Positions 45,421 through 58,019 are shown, counted from the first letter of the stretch. The stretch: DNA of 64,000 nt from Taudactylus pleione (GCA_031769625.1 JAUIMM010000484.1:186001-250000), one strand, 5' to 3'. Notes: generated from the sequence alone by a model not told the origin. Translations and numbers: made by a program.

Positions 45421-46249
45421 AACCAAAACACAGCTCTTCCGATAAGAGCTGTCCTTTGTGTTGTAGTGTTTATGACCAGGGAGTTCTTCTGCGCAAGTGT
45501 AAGCTGTGGGGGACCCTGGGTGGGAAGTCTCCAAAAAAAGCTTATAGGCTTCTATTAGGCAACACTATCAGTAGATGTTATGTAATCATGTTTTCACCAT
45601 GTTATCCTGAGTAAACTCAGGAGTTTTAAAAAAACTTGTTTTAACATAACTGTAACACTTGTAGTAAATGTGGAAAAGAGGTATAGCCTAGTATAGCCAT
45701 TAGAAGGGATGTATGGAATTTTATTAGAATTAGATTAGAGCAGTGATTAGTTATTAGAGGGTTAATTTCAGTATATTTAATGTTTTGTGCCATCAAAATA
45801 ACTGTGTATATTTATTGTATGAACAATGTCAAAAGATGAAGCGCGACCCCGGGTTAGTAATACATGACACCACATAACCAACATGGAGAGGTAATACTGG
45901 AAGGGGCGCGGGGGGAGAGAGGGGCTTAGGCAGGAACAGAGAGGACTGCACGGACAGGTCAGGATGAGTATAAATACCCTGTAGCAGCGGTAGTGGTCAG
46001 TCTCCTGATCCTCCTCACCTCAAGTGCTGATTGACCTGGTCTCTGCCAGTTGCTTGGCTCTGGTGCTGAGGCACTAGCAGAAGCGGTGGGACAGGTACAG
46101 TTAAGCCAGTGAGGGCAGAATTCTAGCTAGAGGTATCCATGTGAAGTCAGGGAGAGCGGCTGCGCAAGCTGAGTGACAAGAGACCCCTGGTGACTGTGGA
46201 GGGTCGGCGGCTTTAGTTCAACCAGCCCACTGTCAAAACTGGATTATTA
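45421..46249. other. No gene recognised; possible old retroelement flank
   Basis: Includes a TATA-like GTATAAATACC near 45970 followed by a GC-richer transcribed-looking stretch, which might be part of a decayed LTR. No primer-binding site or end repeats were found. Confidence 0.3.
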
Positions 46250-47530
46250 GCTGAGACAAGATCAGTTTAAAATTGAAGCATGCGCGACACCATCTTGGAA
46301 ATGGCAGCTAGACTCCATTTTAGAAACAAGAATCTGCAAGACGCCATTTTATGACCAACGTCATTTCAAGTTATAACTCAGGAGCTAAGACCAAGGGCAA
46401 CTGGAAAAAACAAGCTTTCTGAGTAAAAGTAAATAGAAATAGACAATGGGTAGTTTTACATACAAATTGGGAATCCCTGGATGCAGATAAAGTAAAGTTG
46501 TGACAATTGTAGTATAATCCAAGCATTGATATACACAATTGGATCTGTCTGAACTCTAGACAGGATGATCCCAAAAACTTCACAGCTTGAGGTGATAATA
46601 CATTTGCATTTCACACAAGAGTCTAGGAGGACAAAAGAGGTATCTTTCCTTTGAACACAGGAAAGATGGGGGGGCTTGCTGACAGGACATGTAGAACTAC
46701 CTCGCCCAGCATGCCACGCTGCTAAAATGTTAGAATCAAATGCACCCATCTTCATAGTCATACACACATTAATATGTCTTTATACCAAACCCCGAATACC
46801 CACACATTTCATATTCATACATAAGGTTCAATAAGCTTTAAAGTGTATGATTCAAGAAGGTTCAGTTAGTTTAAATGCTAAGAAATAAAGATATTTGTTA
46901 ACTAAGGAATTATACAAGATAAACACGTCATTCTTGGAGTTGTTCTGATGCGTACTCTTTCCACAGTTTCCCGGTGCTATCGGTGAGGAGATTGCATCAT
47001 GCATTCTCGAGTTATGGACCGCAGAACCTACAAGCAACCAAAATGTATATTTTAGATTCAACTATTAGGATGCTGAAGAAGGCGTGAGGAGACCCCTAGC
47101 TGATAGAGGCAGGGAAAGTCTGTTTGAACCAGCCTGTTAGATGCACTGTAACAGATGCTTCACCTCTGAGAACCAATGACATCAGCAACAGACATACCTT
47201 TTGTCTTGTTTATACTGGGGGGGTATAAGTATGGGTGCACGGACACTATTTGGGAGTCTTCGTGCTGAATGCTGAATGACGAGGGGTCTCTTGCTGAAGC
47301 CTTTCTCTGGGTCCAGAAGCGCTTGCGTACGTATACTGTACTTGTGGTCTGTATGATTTACTTTTGCGCCTAAATTGTGTCTTGATCAATTGCGTGTAAC
47401 TGTCTGAACTTTTACCTGAATATCACTTGTGCTTTGGAACCACAGGTTCTATGTCTAAGTCTTTATTTATGGTGTGACTGCGTACGCAAATTAGCGTCAT
47501 CCTTAAAGGTTTATAGGAAGGATTTTAGAA
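46250..47530 (+). mobile_element. Possible solo LTR
   Basis: Suggestive only. GCCATTTT / CCATTTTAGAAACAAG motifs lie near its left part, a TATA-like GGTATAAGTATGGGTGC at about 47221, then GGGAGTCTTCGTGCTGAATG and CTTGCTGAAGCCTTTCTCTG, resembling an LTR promoter and R/U5 region. No internal coding region, no TG...CA ends with a matching duplication, and no second LTR were established. If it is an LTR it is old or solo. Confidence 0.25.
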
Positions 47531-48712
47531 GGTACAGGCAGGGGTATATAGAGGTTCTGATCCAATATTGTTACCACTGAAGGAGCAGCCTAGCAGGGCT
47601 GAATTGACAGGAGGCGGGCAAGTCTGTGGAAAAGCTGAATTTGCTGCACAATACTGTATGAGCTGTAAAGAGCTTGTCAGTTAGGGAGTCCTGCTTGATG
47701 GAAGTGGTGAGCTTAAGTTAATATAGGACATTACCTTGCATTAGAGTGACACAGCAGACTAACGGGTCTGCTGTCTTTAAGGAGACAGAATAAACACATA
47801 TTCAATAGAGTGCAGTACTAGCATTAGAGACAGACAGAGAGAAGAGCTAGGGGAGGATTGAGATTAAACAGAAGCTGTCGGAGGTTTAATGTAAAGATAA
47901 TATATTCTAGTTCAAGTTTACGACTGCCACACTTACTGGGGTTCGAGATTCATCTTAAAAGGATTAACTGTAGAACAAAAGTGTATTCGTTTTCTGTTAT
48001 ACAAAGGGACTCTACCAGTTTCTCGGATACCTACTAGTATAAAAGAGGACACCAGAGTTTGGACAGAAAGCATTTACATCTAATTGAGTGTCTGCAGAAA
48101 TAGCTCCCATTAGAGCTACTGGAACTAATTTATTTGTCCGCCGGGAGGAATTGATAGATGGGTCATTATTTAACAGACTATGAACTGTAGATATTTTGGC
48201 CAAAAGTTAAACACGAAGTGCAGTGCATATTGTATTGTATTCACTTTAGACATATTGCCTAGAGTTTAACCTTACAATTGTCTGCTTCACTTTGTAGTAA
48301 TTCCACAACATTTATAAAGATAGTTAGAGGTAAAGGAGTAACCAATTTGTTTCTGATTGCAATGTTGAAAAGTGTTACAATCTGTAAAGCTTGTAGATTT
48401 AATTGCTAGTTGGGTAAAGTACTACACTGTATAAAGTATAATTTGAAGAATGTTTGCTTCATTGTGTGGTAACTTACCGTATGCTAGAGGTCTCGAAAAA
48501 CGAAAACTGTAAAAGAAGACGATTACGTGACTAACATATGTATACACTACTACACCAATAATTATCAAGTGGGTTAACCCCAAGCAGACCTACAGGTTTT
48601 TGTAGTAATTAGCTTGGGTAGAGTCACTAGTCCTGAGTATTTAGGAATAAAGAAAGGGTTACATAACCATCTCATAGACTTTATAACAGCCTATTTTCTC
48701 TGTACTTGATAC
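47531..48712. other. AT-rich intergenic stretch, nothing recognised
   Basis: No supported coding frame. It may belong to the decayed gypsy element whose RT remnant starts at about 49105, but I could align no gag or protease motif. Confidence 0.35.
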
Positions 48713-48715
48713 TAT

Positions 48716-49085
48716 GGGCCTTATTCAGCTACAGACGGAATTGCAACTGCATTACGTATCCAAGCTGCATTGTCCAACGCAGCATCGGATACTCTGCGGA
48801 ACATCGGCCGGCTAAGGTGACCGATGGGGTCACGCAGCCGGCCGCTGCAGATGAGAGGAAGAAGCCAGGAAATCTCTGTCAGCCGACGGAGATCCTGGCT
48901 TCTTCCCTTCCCTCCCAACGGTGGCGACACGCCTCCATCACCACCCCCTCCCTGCCCACAAACGGCAGCAGACTGTCAATCACTGGCAGTCTGTTGTCAG
49001 TCTATGTGCGGGACTGCAGACCCATTCTGCACATGCGCAGAACGGGTCATGCGCCTGTGCAGATTCCCGAACATGAATAAGGCCC
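48716..49085. mobile_element. MITE with exact TAT duplication (GGGCCTTATTCA ends)
   Basis: The ends GGGCCTTATTCA and TGAATAAGGCCC are perfect. TAT lies at 48713-48715 and 49086-49088. Internal hairpins include GCCAGGAAATCTCTGTCAGC / GAGATCCTGGC, CAGACTGTCAATCACTGGCA and TGCACATGCGCAGAACGGGT. The left half of the chimeric element at 49764 is a relative. Confidence 0.9.
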
Positions 49086-49104
49086 TATGCCCCATATAAT
49101 AACA

Positions 49105-49630
49105 TTGTGTTCCTTGCCTGAGTCTGACAGCAAGAATATGCAGGAATATATCTTAAAGAGTTTTTGGAGCAGAGCTTTTCTTTGTTGGTAAAAACGATGG
49201 ATGGAGGTCTCTATCCTTGTATAGATTACCTAGGCCTGAATAAAAATTACAGCTCAGAATAAATGTCTCTTAGACCTTAAAAATAATGTTCTTAATTAAA
49301 TACAGGGAGCTGAGCTAAATCTAAGAGGATCATATAGTTTAATATGGATGACACAAGAGGATAAATTGAAATTGACCTTTAACACTAGATAGAGGTATTA
49401 TGAATTTTCAGTCATGCAATTTGAGCTCTGTAATGCTCCGCTGATATTTCAGGGTTTTGTTAATGAAATTTTCAGGCAGTGTTTAGGGAGTTTTGTTCTT
49501 TTCTTCCTTGATAAAACATTGCAATCGTGTCTGTTTGGTGTCGGCCAAACTTAGAGAAAATTCTCTTTATACTCAACTTAAGAAATCTATTTTTGAAACT
49601 ACTGTTGCATTTCCTGCTAACTGTAGTTGG
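49105..49630 (+). pseudogene. Ty3/gypsy reverse transcriptase remnant
   Basis: With frame changes, the following can be read in order: LPESDSKNMQEYILKSF, a KNDG...YPCIDYLGLNKNYS block (the usual KKDGG...CIDYRGLN region), YEFSVMQFELCNAPLIFQGF, VNEIFRQCLGSFVLFFLD (the catalytic YLDD position reads FFLDK) and ENSLYTQLKKSIFE. The order and spacing match Ty3/gypsy RT from upstream of the first motif to just past the palm. It is heavily mutated and flanked on both sides by MITEs. Inactive. Confidence 0.82.
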
Positions 49631-49763
49631 TGCCCTACTATCATCACTGGTGACCATACAACATGCCAGGTATTTACCTCAAGTGGTAAATGGAAATGAT
49701 AACTGCCCGGTGTACTGTAACCACTAAACAATTTTACACAAGGTACAACATGCTTCACACTCA

Positions 49764-50559
49764 GGGCCTGATTCTGTAAGGATTTTAATTACAAAGCTGC
49801 ACTCAGCTTTGCAATTGCAATCCTTGCAGATACGGTAATACACAGGAGGCATCACGCCCCCTGTGCATTACGTAACCAAGCTGCGTTGTTTTCAGCGCAG
49901 CATCAGTTAGTCTGCATACCATTGGCTATCTGCGGTGATCCATAGGGTCCCACAGCCGGCCGCCGCAGTTTAGAGGAAGAGGCCTGGAAATTTCCGTCAC
50001 CCGACAGAGATCCTGGCCTCTGTCCTCCCCCCAATGGAGGTGACATGCGGGGACTGAATCAGACCCACTCGCAAGCGCACAGCGCTCGCAAGCAGGTCGA
50101 TGGTCCCCCACTGCGCGTGCGCCACCTCTGGCTTGCGCATGTGCGAGACCCGTCCAGCGACGGCAACTCTGTTGCTACGGGTCTCGCTACAAGACGGGGT
50201 GGCTGTCAATGTTGATTGACAGCTCACCCCGTTTTGTGAACGGGGAGGGGGGGGTGGCTGCACAAACGCAGGCGTTCCCTTAGGAACGCCTGGCGTTTGT
50301 GGGCGGCCCTACTGACATCACTCGTGATGTCAGTAGTGGACTTCCTGCTCTATTAGAACAGGGAGTCCACTCGGCCTTGTGAGAGCTGAGACCCTACCAC
50401 AGGATCTCCTCGCAAGCCCGATGGTCGCGGTAATCGCAACGGGCTCCAGGCCGCTTTGTCACCCACAGCTTAGCGAGTGGCCTGAATAAAAACATAATAA
50501 ATCCCTGCACTGATTCAGAGCGAGCGCTTGCTAGCAGCGGGCGGCTCTGAATCAGGCCC
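49764..50559. mobile_element. Chimeric element: half MITE joined to multi-hairpin MITE copy 4
   Basis: The left part (49764-50048) starts GGGCCTGATTCTGTAAGGAT and follows the 48716-49085 family (CAGCCGGCCGCCGCAG, AGAGATCCTGGCCTC) until mid-element. It switches at about 50049 to a copy of the multi-hairpin family (CTGAATCAGACCCACTCGCA ... CTCTGAATCAGGCCC). Outer ends match in type, but the flanks (TCA and TGT) do not form a duplication. Confidence 0.75.
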
Positions 50560-50671
50560 TGTGTTTCCAAGTGGCCTGTAGGTGCTCTGTTAATTGCCTG
50601 TTGGATATTCAACTGTCATTTTTATTGCAAGTGAGCATATCTGTGCCTATGTCTTGACCATTCTCTTTCAG

Positions 50672-50726
50672 TGAAATTGCATTACTACAGCGTAGTAGAG
50701 ACAGCACTGGAGTATCCGGCCTACAG
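50672..50726 (+). other. Exon-like block (strong acceptor, GT donor)
   Basis: A pyrimidine-rich acceptor (GACCATTCTCTTTCAG) precedes 55 bases that are open in two frames and end at CTACAG|GTGCTT. One frame reads KLHYYSVVETALEYPAYR, which looks protein-like. The surroundings (50565-51430) hold no recognised repeat. It could be one exon of an unseen gene, or chance. Confidence 0.22.
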
Positions 50727-51431
50727 GTGCTTTCATCAACAAAGTTATTAAAATCACTATACTTCTGTTTGTTATTGCTAAAATGACAGATTATCTTAAT
50801 TTACAGAGAAATAAAATGCAGTAGTGGTAACACATTCTCTATATTTTTCGGGAGTATAGAGTAGCTATTTTCTGAATACTATCAGATTTCTTTCATTAAT
50901 CTGTTTCATTGTTTCATTGTACTGCTATTGTCTCTTTGTTTAATTATTTTGCTACAATTAATAATTGCCATTGTATCAATTTGTCCAGCTCTCCTGTAGC
51001 TGGCTGTGTGTTTTTACACTTTCTCTTTTCCATTTAATGTGACTGCTACCTAGCTACAGTAAATAGCTTTGTTTTTGAAGAATTTTGTCTCAGTCTGGTT
51101 TCTGCAACAAGGGGATTATACATCAGTTTGCCTCTCTGCCACGGTGTGATAGGACATCCTATGGCCACCAGATACCACAAACCAAGGGAATATGTCACAC
51201 CCAGAACCTATCCTGTAATATTCTCACCTCAGAAAAAGTATAGTGTATTACACATGTACTGTACAACGTCTGGCCTGCAATGTAATTTCCTCACTGCCCG
51301 GCAAGTCGCTTTCCCAGGCTCCAAGTGCCCCTAAGGTGTGATTTGCATTGGTTGTTGCAATCAGATTGCAACAAGGGTTACTGAAGGTCACAGATTAATG
51401 AACACAAATGTAAATATTGGAGGAGTGGTGC

Positions 51432-51725
51432 CAGGGCCGTAGCTGGGGTACAGGACCGTAGCTAGGGTAGTGCGGCCAGTGCCATCGCACAGGGCAACAC
51501 AGGTCAGGGGGCGCTGTTTGGGCCTGTCAAATTTCTGTTTATCATTCTTGCTTGTAGCTTCCTCTTATTTCATCCCCAGCATCTCCTGGCCTCCTCCATC
51601 TCTTCCCTGGCCCTTCCCCATGAAGCCATGGCCCTTTTTTGGGTGCATTATGTCCCTTTGAAAAATTAAGGGGGTGCCAATGCTCTTTCTGGCATAGGGT
51701 ACCAAAAAGTCTAGTTACGGCTCTG
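51432..51725. mobile_element. hAT MITE, CAGGGCCGTAGCT ends, near-exact 8-bp TSD
   Basis: The ends CAGGGCCGTAGCTGGGG and (complement) CAGAGCCGTAACTAGAC are inverted. AGTGGTGC (51424-51431) and CGTGGTGC (51726-51733) match at 7 of 8 bases. The left end carries a second GGACCGTAGCTAGGG directly after the first. Confidence 0.85.
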
Positions 51726-51733
51726 CGTGGTGC

Positions 51734-54700
51734 TACAAGTGTATTAGCCTAGGGTGGCTGGACCCCTAAATCAGGCCCTGGAGATCTTCACCTGTGGCAG
51801 TCACCATTCTTTTAAGCCTGACACACTTATTGGTACTCAGATGCCCCCAGTACTACTCCACATACCAAGGTCTTATCACTAATTAGGTAGAATTTATAGT
51901 TTATGAGCAAACAGGATACTAAACCAGGTCTTTGATGTTGTCTGATGGACTAGTTTAATATAACCAATGTCAAAAGATATGATAATAACACTTGACCTAT
52001 AAAACATATATCAGTGTACAAATATACAGTAATGCCAAGGAATATACAGTGGTCAGGACATAACTGGAGAACAATTGATGGTTATATACTCCAAGATCAT
52101 ATACACTGACCACTGACAGTATATAAAACACTCACTGATGGTTAAATATGACTGTATACAAATTATAGCACTTCTACACACCAATATAATTGTCTGGATG
52201 CAAGTGATTAATTAATGAGTCCAAGGTTCAAATTGATAGCATACTAACAAAGACAATAATACAAGCCATAGTTAAGGGGGCAAAAATGGACAGCATATAA
52301 TAAAACATTCTGGGGTCAGGGCTGGAAGCAAACAAATTGTCATAAGAAGAAATGAGGGTATTGAAACAGCGCATCCAATATGGAACATGATCAGCAACAA
52401 TGAGTAGATCACAGGGACACAGGTCACTACAATGGAGCAGGAAATATGACTGGTATTGATGAACAGCCAGGCAAGTTGTTCAAACCTGCTAGGAATGCAG
52501 TGTCCAGCTCAGCACCAATACATCTGGAGAGAGTTGGGCAGCTCAGATTTAAGGGGAACATTAGAAAGGTTTCCCTGACAATCTGCCCTACAGTCGGAAC
52601 ATGTGCTGGCATCAGTTGCCATGCTCCAAGTGCTACAGTGGGGAGATCTGCTGTCATTTCTTCTGGTCACATGGTTAGTTATTATGGACATCTCATTGAA
52701 ACACATTAGCATAATATCGGTGACTATCTGTTTATGGTTGCAAAACTATTGGAAAGTTTAATTGTCTCATGTACCATGTAATCGATGTGACTTAAAGTAG
52801 TGGAAAATATGTATGTCAAAGACACGGCTAGTAAAAACACTGCCCTTTTAAATAACAGGCATAAACACAAACAGAAGTGTTGGGTTTTACAACCCGAAAC
52901 TACGTAAATAAACCCTAAGGAGCCCTTTTCTTTGGTGATTTGGACATTGCATTCAGCGGCTTTTATTTGTAATGCTAAAAAAAAAAATCAAGCCTGGTAG
53001 TTATGGTGACTCTTATTTGAAAGCGATTTTTCAGCAGTTTTGTCTCTATTACATCCGGCAGTTTGCAATTCTCTGGAAAATCACCCAAAATTCAAGTCCA
53101 TTGCATTCCTCCCTATGTCACCTGCAAAACTGCTGGTCTCCTGCATGCAATTTATGTACGGTACATTGGTCAGCCTTTTCAGCAGATAGGACAGATGATT
53201 TAAAAACAGAAATTCACAATATTGCTTATCTCATAATAAGGTTCATAATATTCATAGTTTAGTGGCATTATATGTCATGAAAAAACCTGACAGCAGCTTT
53301 CAAATTATCATACTTGTTGGTCTTGAAAAAAAAAACATTGAGGTATTACAAGAATTTATGTTTTACTGAATTTGTGGGTTAATTTTCATCATTTAGTTTA
53401 TAGTACATCTCTCTGTTAGAATATGGAGCCATTCAGAATTGTCAAGAGTTCCTGAAAAGCTTTCAATACAGCTGCAACGTAGCAGTATACTGTTGGAGAA
53501 CAGTGACTGATTCCTTTCAAGAGATCCTTATAATAATTCCCATTATGGAACAGTTTAATAATAATGTATACAAGAATCACATGATCTTGTACCTGCTTTC
53601 ATGTGCAGGATATTGCACAAGATTATAGCGATATTATTTCTAATTGCTAATGCTTTCATTATTTTTGTGTAGAGTCCTGAGCATTAGTGCCTTCTTTCTA
53701 GCTAAAGGATACTGTACACGACTGGCTTCTAAATGCAGCAATAAATATGTGTTTCCTACCTAATATATATATATATACCATTATAGCATGTTGTGCTTTT
53801 TGCCCATGAATAATGCCTATGATTGCAACAGGCCACTACCTCATGGGACATTGGTGTGGTGTTTATAGTTTCACTTGCCTGCTTTTTATACTCTATATTT
53901 GCCAGTATATTCTTCTACTATATTTATGATATCTATTCCTTACATAATTATGAGAATCACTGTAAGAGTTTAGTTACCCCCAGTTTACCATTTATATGAA
54001 CTACTGATTTATATTTATTGATGCGGTGAGGTCAATGGCTGGGGAATCACATATGGAGATGGGTCTGAGTGCTAGGACCCTGTCTCACCCCCTACTCACT
54101 GTAACTCTCCCCTCACTTCACTAAGCTTCAGTGTTCATTGATTCTCCTACCTGCATCACTGTGTCTTCTCTTGATGCTGCTGACCGATCTCTAAACACTG
54201 CAGTTCACTTCCTGGTCACATGGCACATCCAAGGTGTTACTCAGTGATCAAGGCATTAGCTCTCTTTCTGTGCAGTGTACTGCCTGTGGTGTGGTCCCGC
54301 CCCAGCTCTGCTAGCAGTCTCTCACTATACAGTAGCGAGGCTGAGCTGTTGCTGCCTCATCTCTGGTCTCCCTGCAGTCCCAGGGAGCTCCACAAAGCTG
54401 GGGAGTGTTAACTATAAAAATGATTACAATAAACGAAGAAGATGTTTGTAAGTTATACATATCTTCTTTGTATTATTCTAATCATTATTATATCAAATCT
54501 CAGGAGTATGACAGGGGTGGCTCTGCCACAGATAAAATAGAAATTAATCTATATGATTCATAATGACAAGAGTTATCTTGTTGTCTTAGAAATGGAAGCT
54601 TTCACTGCAGCAGAAATTCCATTACAGACGGAGGATCAAAGCAGCAAGGCAGATGAAAAATGATTAATCGGTTTGTGAGTGCTGTGGTTTTGTCATGCTG

Positions 54701-55322
54701 ACTGGTAATACCAGTTTCTCAGTGCATGACTGATTTCAAAGTGCAAAGCACAAAACATTGAGACTTTCCAATCCCCACTAACATTCCTGTAATTCTGTTC
54801 TTCTGTTGGATATTTATTTATTTAGCAATCAGTTGTCTGACAAATGAAGATACACTAGTGTAGTGCGATACCTGGAGAAAACCATTTAATATGTAGCATA
54901 AACAATGTAATGATGCATTTCTTTATGAAGCACAAAAGAAAGAATGGAAATGCTAATTGAATTAAATTATTTAATAAAGACATGCATTTGTTTAAGAAGA
55001 AAACTGATTGGTTGGTAGAACAATAAATGAAATCCTAGTAAATGGTTTGTCTCGCATAATTTGTACTCCTTTTATCTATGAAGTACAAACAGTCCCAATC
55101 CTTTATGTGATGTTGCCAATATAATGTATTGCTACTGGCTGCAAAACACAATAAAACATCTTTACAAAAATGAACCAATGTAATCATCAACTCATAGGGG
55201 TAAATGTTTACGCTTCATTTTACCAGTCTTATATATGTGCGTTAATCTGAGCCCTCCCCGGTCAGCTTCTTGGTGATCATCTTCAAAAATATTTTGTACA
55301 TTTTCTGATTGTCAGTAAAAAT
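51734..55322. other. AT-rich intergenic stretch; one MITE fragment
   Basis: No supported gene. Positions 54405-54530 match the hAT-like MITE at 12708-12930 (ATATCTTCTTTGTATTATTC, TATGACAGGGGTGG). A TA microsatellite lies at 53764-53776. A 96-residue open frame at 52972-53262 has no recognisable features. Confidence 0.5.
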
Positions 55323-55545
55323 TAGAGATGTGCAGGCTCGGTTCATTCCCGCCAAGTTCATATTTTTCCCGTCAAAAATCGGGTCTCAGAAAGAGGCAAA
55401 ACGTCATCTTCCATGGACAAACATCATGAAAGATGATGTTTGTCCATGAAAGATGACATTTTGCCTCTTTCTGAGACTCGATTTTTGGCGGGATACTCTG
55501 AACTTGGCGGGAAAATCCAAACCAAACCGAGCCTGCACATCTCTA
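55323..55545. mobile_element. hAT MITE, same family as 27982-28235
   Basis: The ends TAGAGATGTGCAGGCTCGG and its complement pair. The stem contains GGTCTCAGAAAGAGGCAAAA and its complement. Flanking octamers GTAAAAAT and GTATAATG match at only 5 of 8, so the insertion is old. Confidence 0.85.
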
Positions 55546-56483
55546 GTATAATGTCGCCTGCTCACTAACAAATTGGGACCAGACCACTAATTTATTTGTG
55601 TTTTTACCCTTCTCATTTAAAATGATAAGCACTCATTTATTAAGTAACCTACAGTAAGGGATCTTCGGAGAAAACTTGACAACTTTACATTTTGAGTTGA
55701 TATACTGGGATATATTATGCTCATACCATGTCACCTGTAAATATATTCAAGATTTTTTTGTCTTTAATACTGTTTAAACCATCACTATTACTGGAGGCCT
55801 TGCCCCAATGCCAGTTATTTCTTCTGCAAATGACAGAGGAGCCACATTCAGAAGGCATTCTACTCAATTAAATAATACAATGGGCTTTGCCACTTTAGCT
55901 TTGGACAAAACAATTTAAAAAGTAATTTTAAAGGTCTTGTCATAATTTTTAACATATTAACATTCACAAATACATGTTTGGCAGTCTGCTTTATAAAAAA
56001 CAAACCTATAATTGTAATGTGTGGCAGATATTGTATGTTGTCTTGGTGCCTCTTCTGCCCAAGTTGGTCTGGTTATTATCTACTAAAGAGCATTTTAATC
56101 TGAAATTCTATGTATCACTTTATGGTTGGGGTTTGTGATTATGTGGATCTAGCTAGATTGGTTTAGGTATAGTTTTCTTGCCTTCAGGGTCCAGGACTGA
56201 TGTTACATTAAAGAGGGTCTCAGTAATATATACGTTAAAATTATATTTCAAAACTGTACAATTCACAGTAATGCTGGGTGGAAGTTCTGTGGTGTCATGG
56301 ATAAGAGCAGAGCTCTTAGAGTGTGAGTAAGAACAGTATAGATTCGGGTTAATTGTATGCTATGGGCCAGGGCTAAGATTAAGAAATATAATAAAGTAGG
56401 AATAAGAATCTCCTAATTTGGTACTTGTGCCAATATATAGGTTGCTGAAACCAGACTATCTATTATGCACAATAGTATATTGT
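55546..56483. other. Intergenic, nothing recognised
   Basis: AT-rich, no coding frame or repeat identified. Confidence 0.5.
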
Positions 56484-56822
56484 CAAGGGTGGTTTAAGAG
56501 AGGAGGGGGCCCATGTGCAGCCTCCAAGTGGGCCCCTTCTCTCTTGCAGCACAGTAGAGTCCGGCTTTGTGCCAGATGCTACTGTGTATGCACAGGACTC
56601 CAGGAAAATGGTGCCCACATTATGTTTCTAGAGACATCTCTATTGCATATGCACAAATCACCAGGAATATGGCTACCAATTTCAGTCTGCAGCATTCGGC
56701 TGATGCGGTACTCTGGAGATGTAAGTATAAAAATTATATGGATGCAGGGTGTGCAGTGTGAAGCCCCCTAGACCCAGGGCCCTGTGTGCACCACACACCC
56801 TACACCCATTAAAGATATGCCA
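56484..56822. mobile_element. hAT MITE, degraded copy of the 59818-60161 family
   Basis: Shares GAGAGGAGGGGGCCCATGTG, CAGGAAAATGG, TGGATGCAGGGTGTGCAG and CCCACCCATTA-like ends with the intact copy. The termini are too diverged to show a duplication. Confidence 0.7.
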
Positions 56823-56909
56823 AAGTATAGCGCCCTTAATACAACATGATTTAATTTGTTGATTTTGTCTTATGCCCATTTGTTTGTTTGCATAGATCAA
56901 ATTTGATAA

Positions 56910-57375
56910 ACACCATGATGGGTTTGAAGGCCCTAAGAAGGATCGAGTCAGCGCACTATCCTGTCAGATAATTTTGGATGCTAAGAGCTTCTCCACCTCC
57001 ATTCTTCATGTGGGTGGGATTCAGATAGTGTATATTATAGTCCTTAGACTCAAAGCTACTTTTCTGATTTCCAATGTAAATATGTTTTAAACTGTTGCAG
57101 ACTTTTGACTGAGAATTATTTTGAGTTTGAGGACACGTTTTGTGAAAAAATTCAGGGCACTGCTATGGGATCAAAGGTGCTCACAACCTATGCAAAATTC
57201 TTTATGAGCATCTATGAAAACATTTTGTTATATACCACCCAGCTGTTTTCATAACATATTGATGATATCTTTGCTAACTGTACAGGACCACAGTCATTTC
57301 TAATCAAGGGTGGTTGAGCATTACATTTCAATTTAGTGATATTGCATGCTGATTATGAAAAATGTCCCTTTTTAC
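56910..57375 (+). pseudogene. Penelope-like RT remnant
   Basis: Reads HDGLKALRRIESA-like sequence, then after a gap LLTENYFEFEDTF, GTAMGSKVLTTYAKFFMSIY and, after one stop, HIDDIFANCTGPQSF. These match the FxF, GTAMG and YIDDIF motifs of Penelope-like RTs. Stops and a divergent first half show long decay. It is followed at 57457 by a Tc1 fragment inserted in the same region. Confidence 0.82.
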
Positions 57376-57456
57376 ACACAAATTTGTTTATAGAAGATAA
57401 TAAGTATACAAATCCTGAAAATATTTATCTACCAAAAACAGTTTTATAGATTTATA

Positions 57457-58016
57457 CAGTGCATCTGGAAAGTATTCACAGTGCTTCACTTTTTCCACAT
57501 TTTGTTATGATACTGCCTTATTCCAAAATTTAATACATTCATTTTTGTCCTCAAAATTCTACACACAATACCCCATAATGACAACGTGTAAAATGTTTTT
57601 TTGAGATTTTTGCAAATTTAATTTAAAAAAAACAACTAAGAAATCACATGTACATAAGTATTCCCAGCTTTTGCCATGAAGCTCAAAATTGAGCTCAGGT
57701 GCATCCTGTTTCCTTGAGATGTTCCTACAGCTTAATTGGAGTCTACCTGTGGTAAATTCAGTTGTTTGGACATGATTTTGAAAGGCATACACCTGTCTAT
57801 ATAAGGTCCCACACTTGACAGTGCATGTCAGAGCACAAACCAAGCATGAAGTTGTCTGTAGACCTCCAAGACAGGCCTGTCTTGAGGCACAAATCTGGGA
57901 AAGGGTACAGAAAAATATCTGCTGTTTTGAAGGTCCCAATAAGCACAGTGGCCTCCATCATCCGTAAATGGAACAAGTTCAGAACCACCAGGACTCTTTC
58001 TGAACCGAGGTAGATT
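57457..58016 (+). mobile_element. Tc1-type transposon, 3' truncated
   Basis: The left terminus CAGTGCATCTGGAAAGTATT follows a TA. The 5' region carries CACTTTTTCCACATTTTGTT and a TATAAGG promoter-like stretch. The transposase start (about 57846: MKLSVDLQDRPVLRHKSGKG, then ISAVLKVPISTVASIIRKW) is the first HTH of the paired-like domain, and the sequence breaks off after RTTRTLSEPR. About two thirds of the element is missing. Confidence 0.88.
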
Positions 58017-58019
58017 CTA

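Noticed and set aside
46250..47530. Complete endogenous retrovirus
   Set aside because: Only weak LTR-like promoter signals. No gag, pol or env reading and no paired LTR, so kept only as a low-confidence possible solo LTR.
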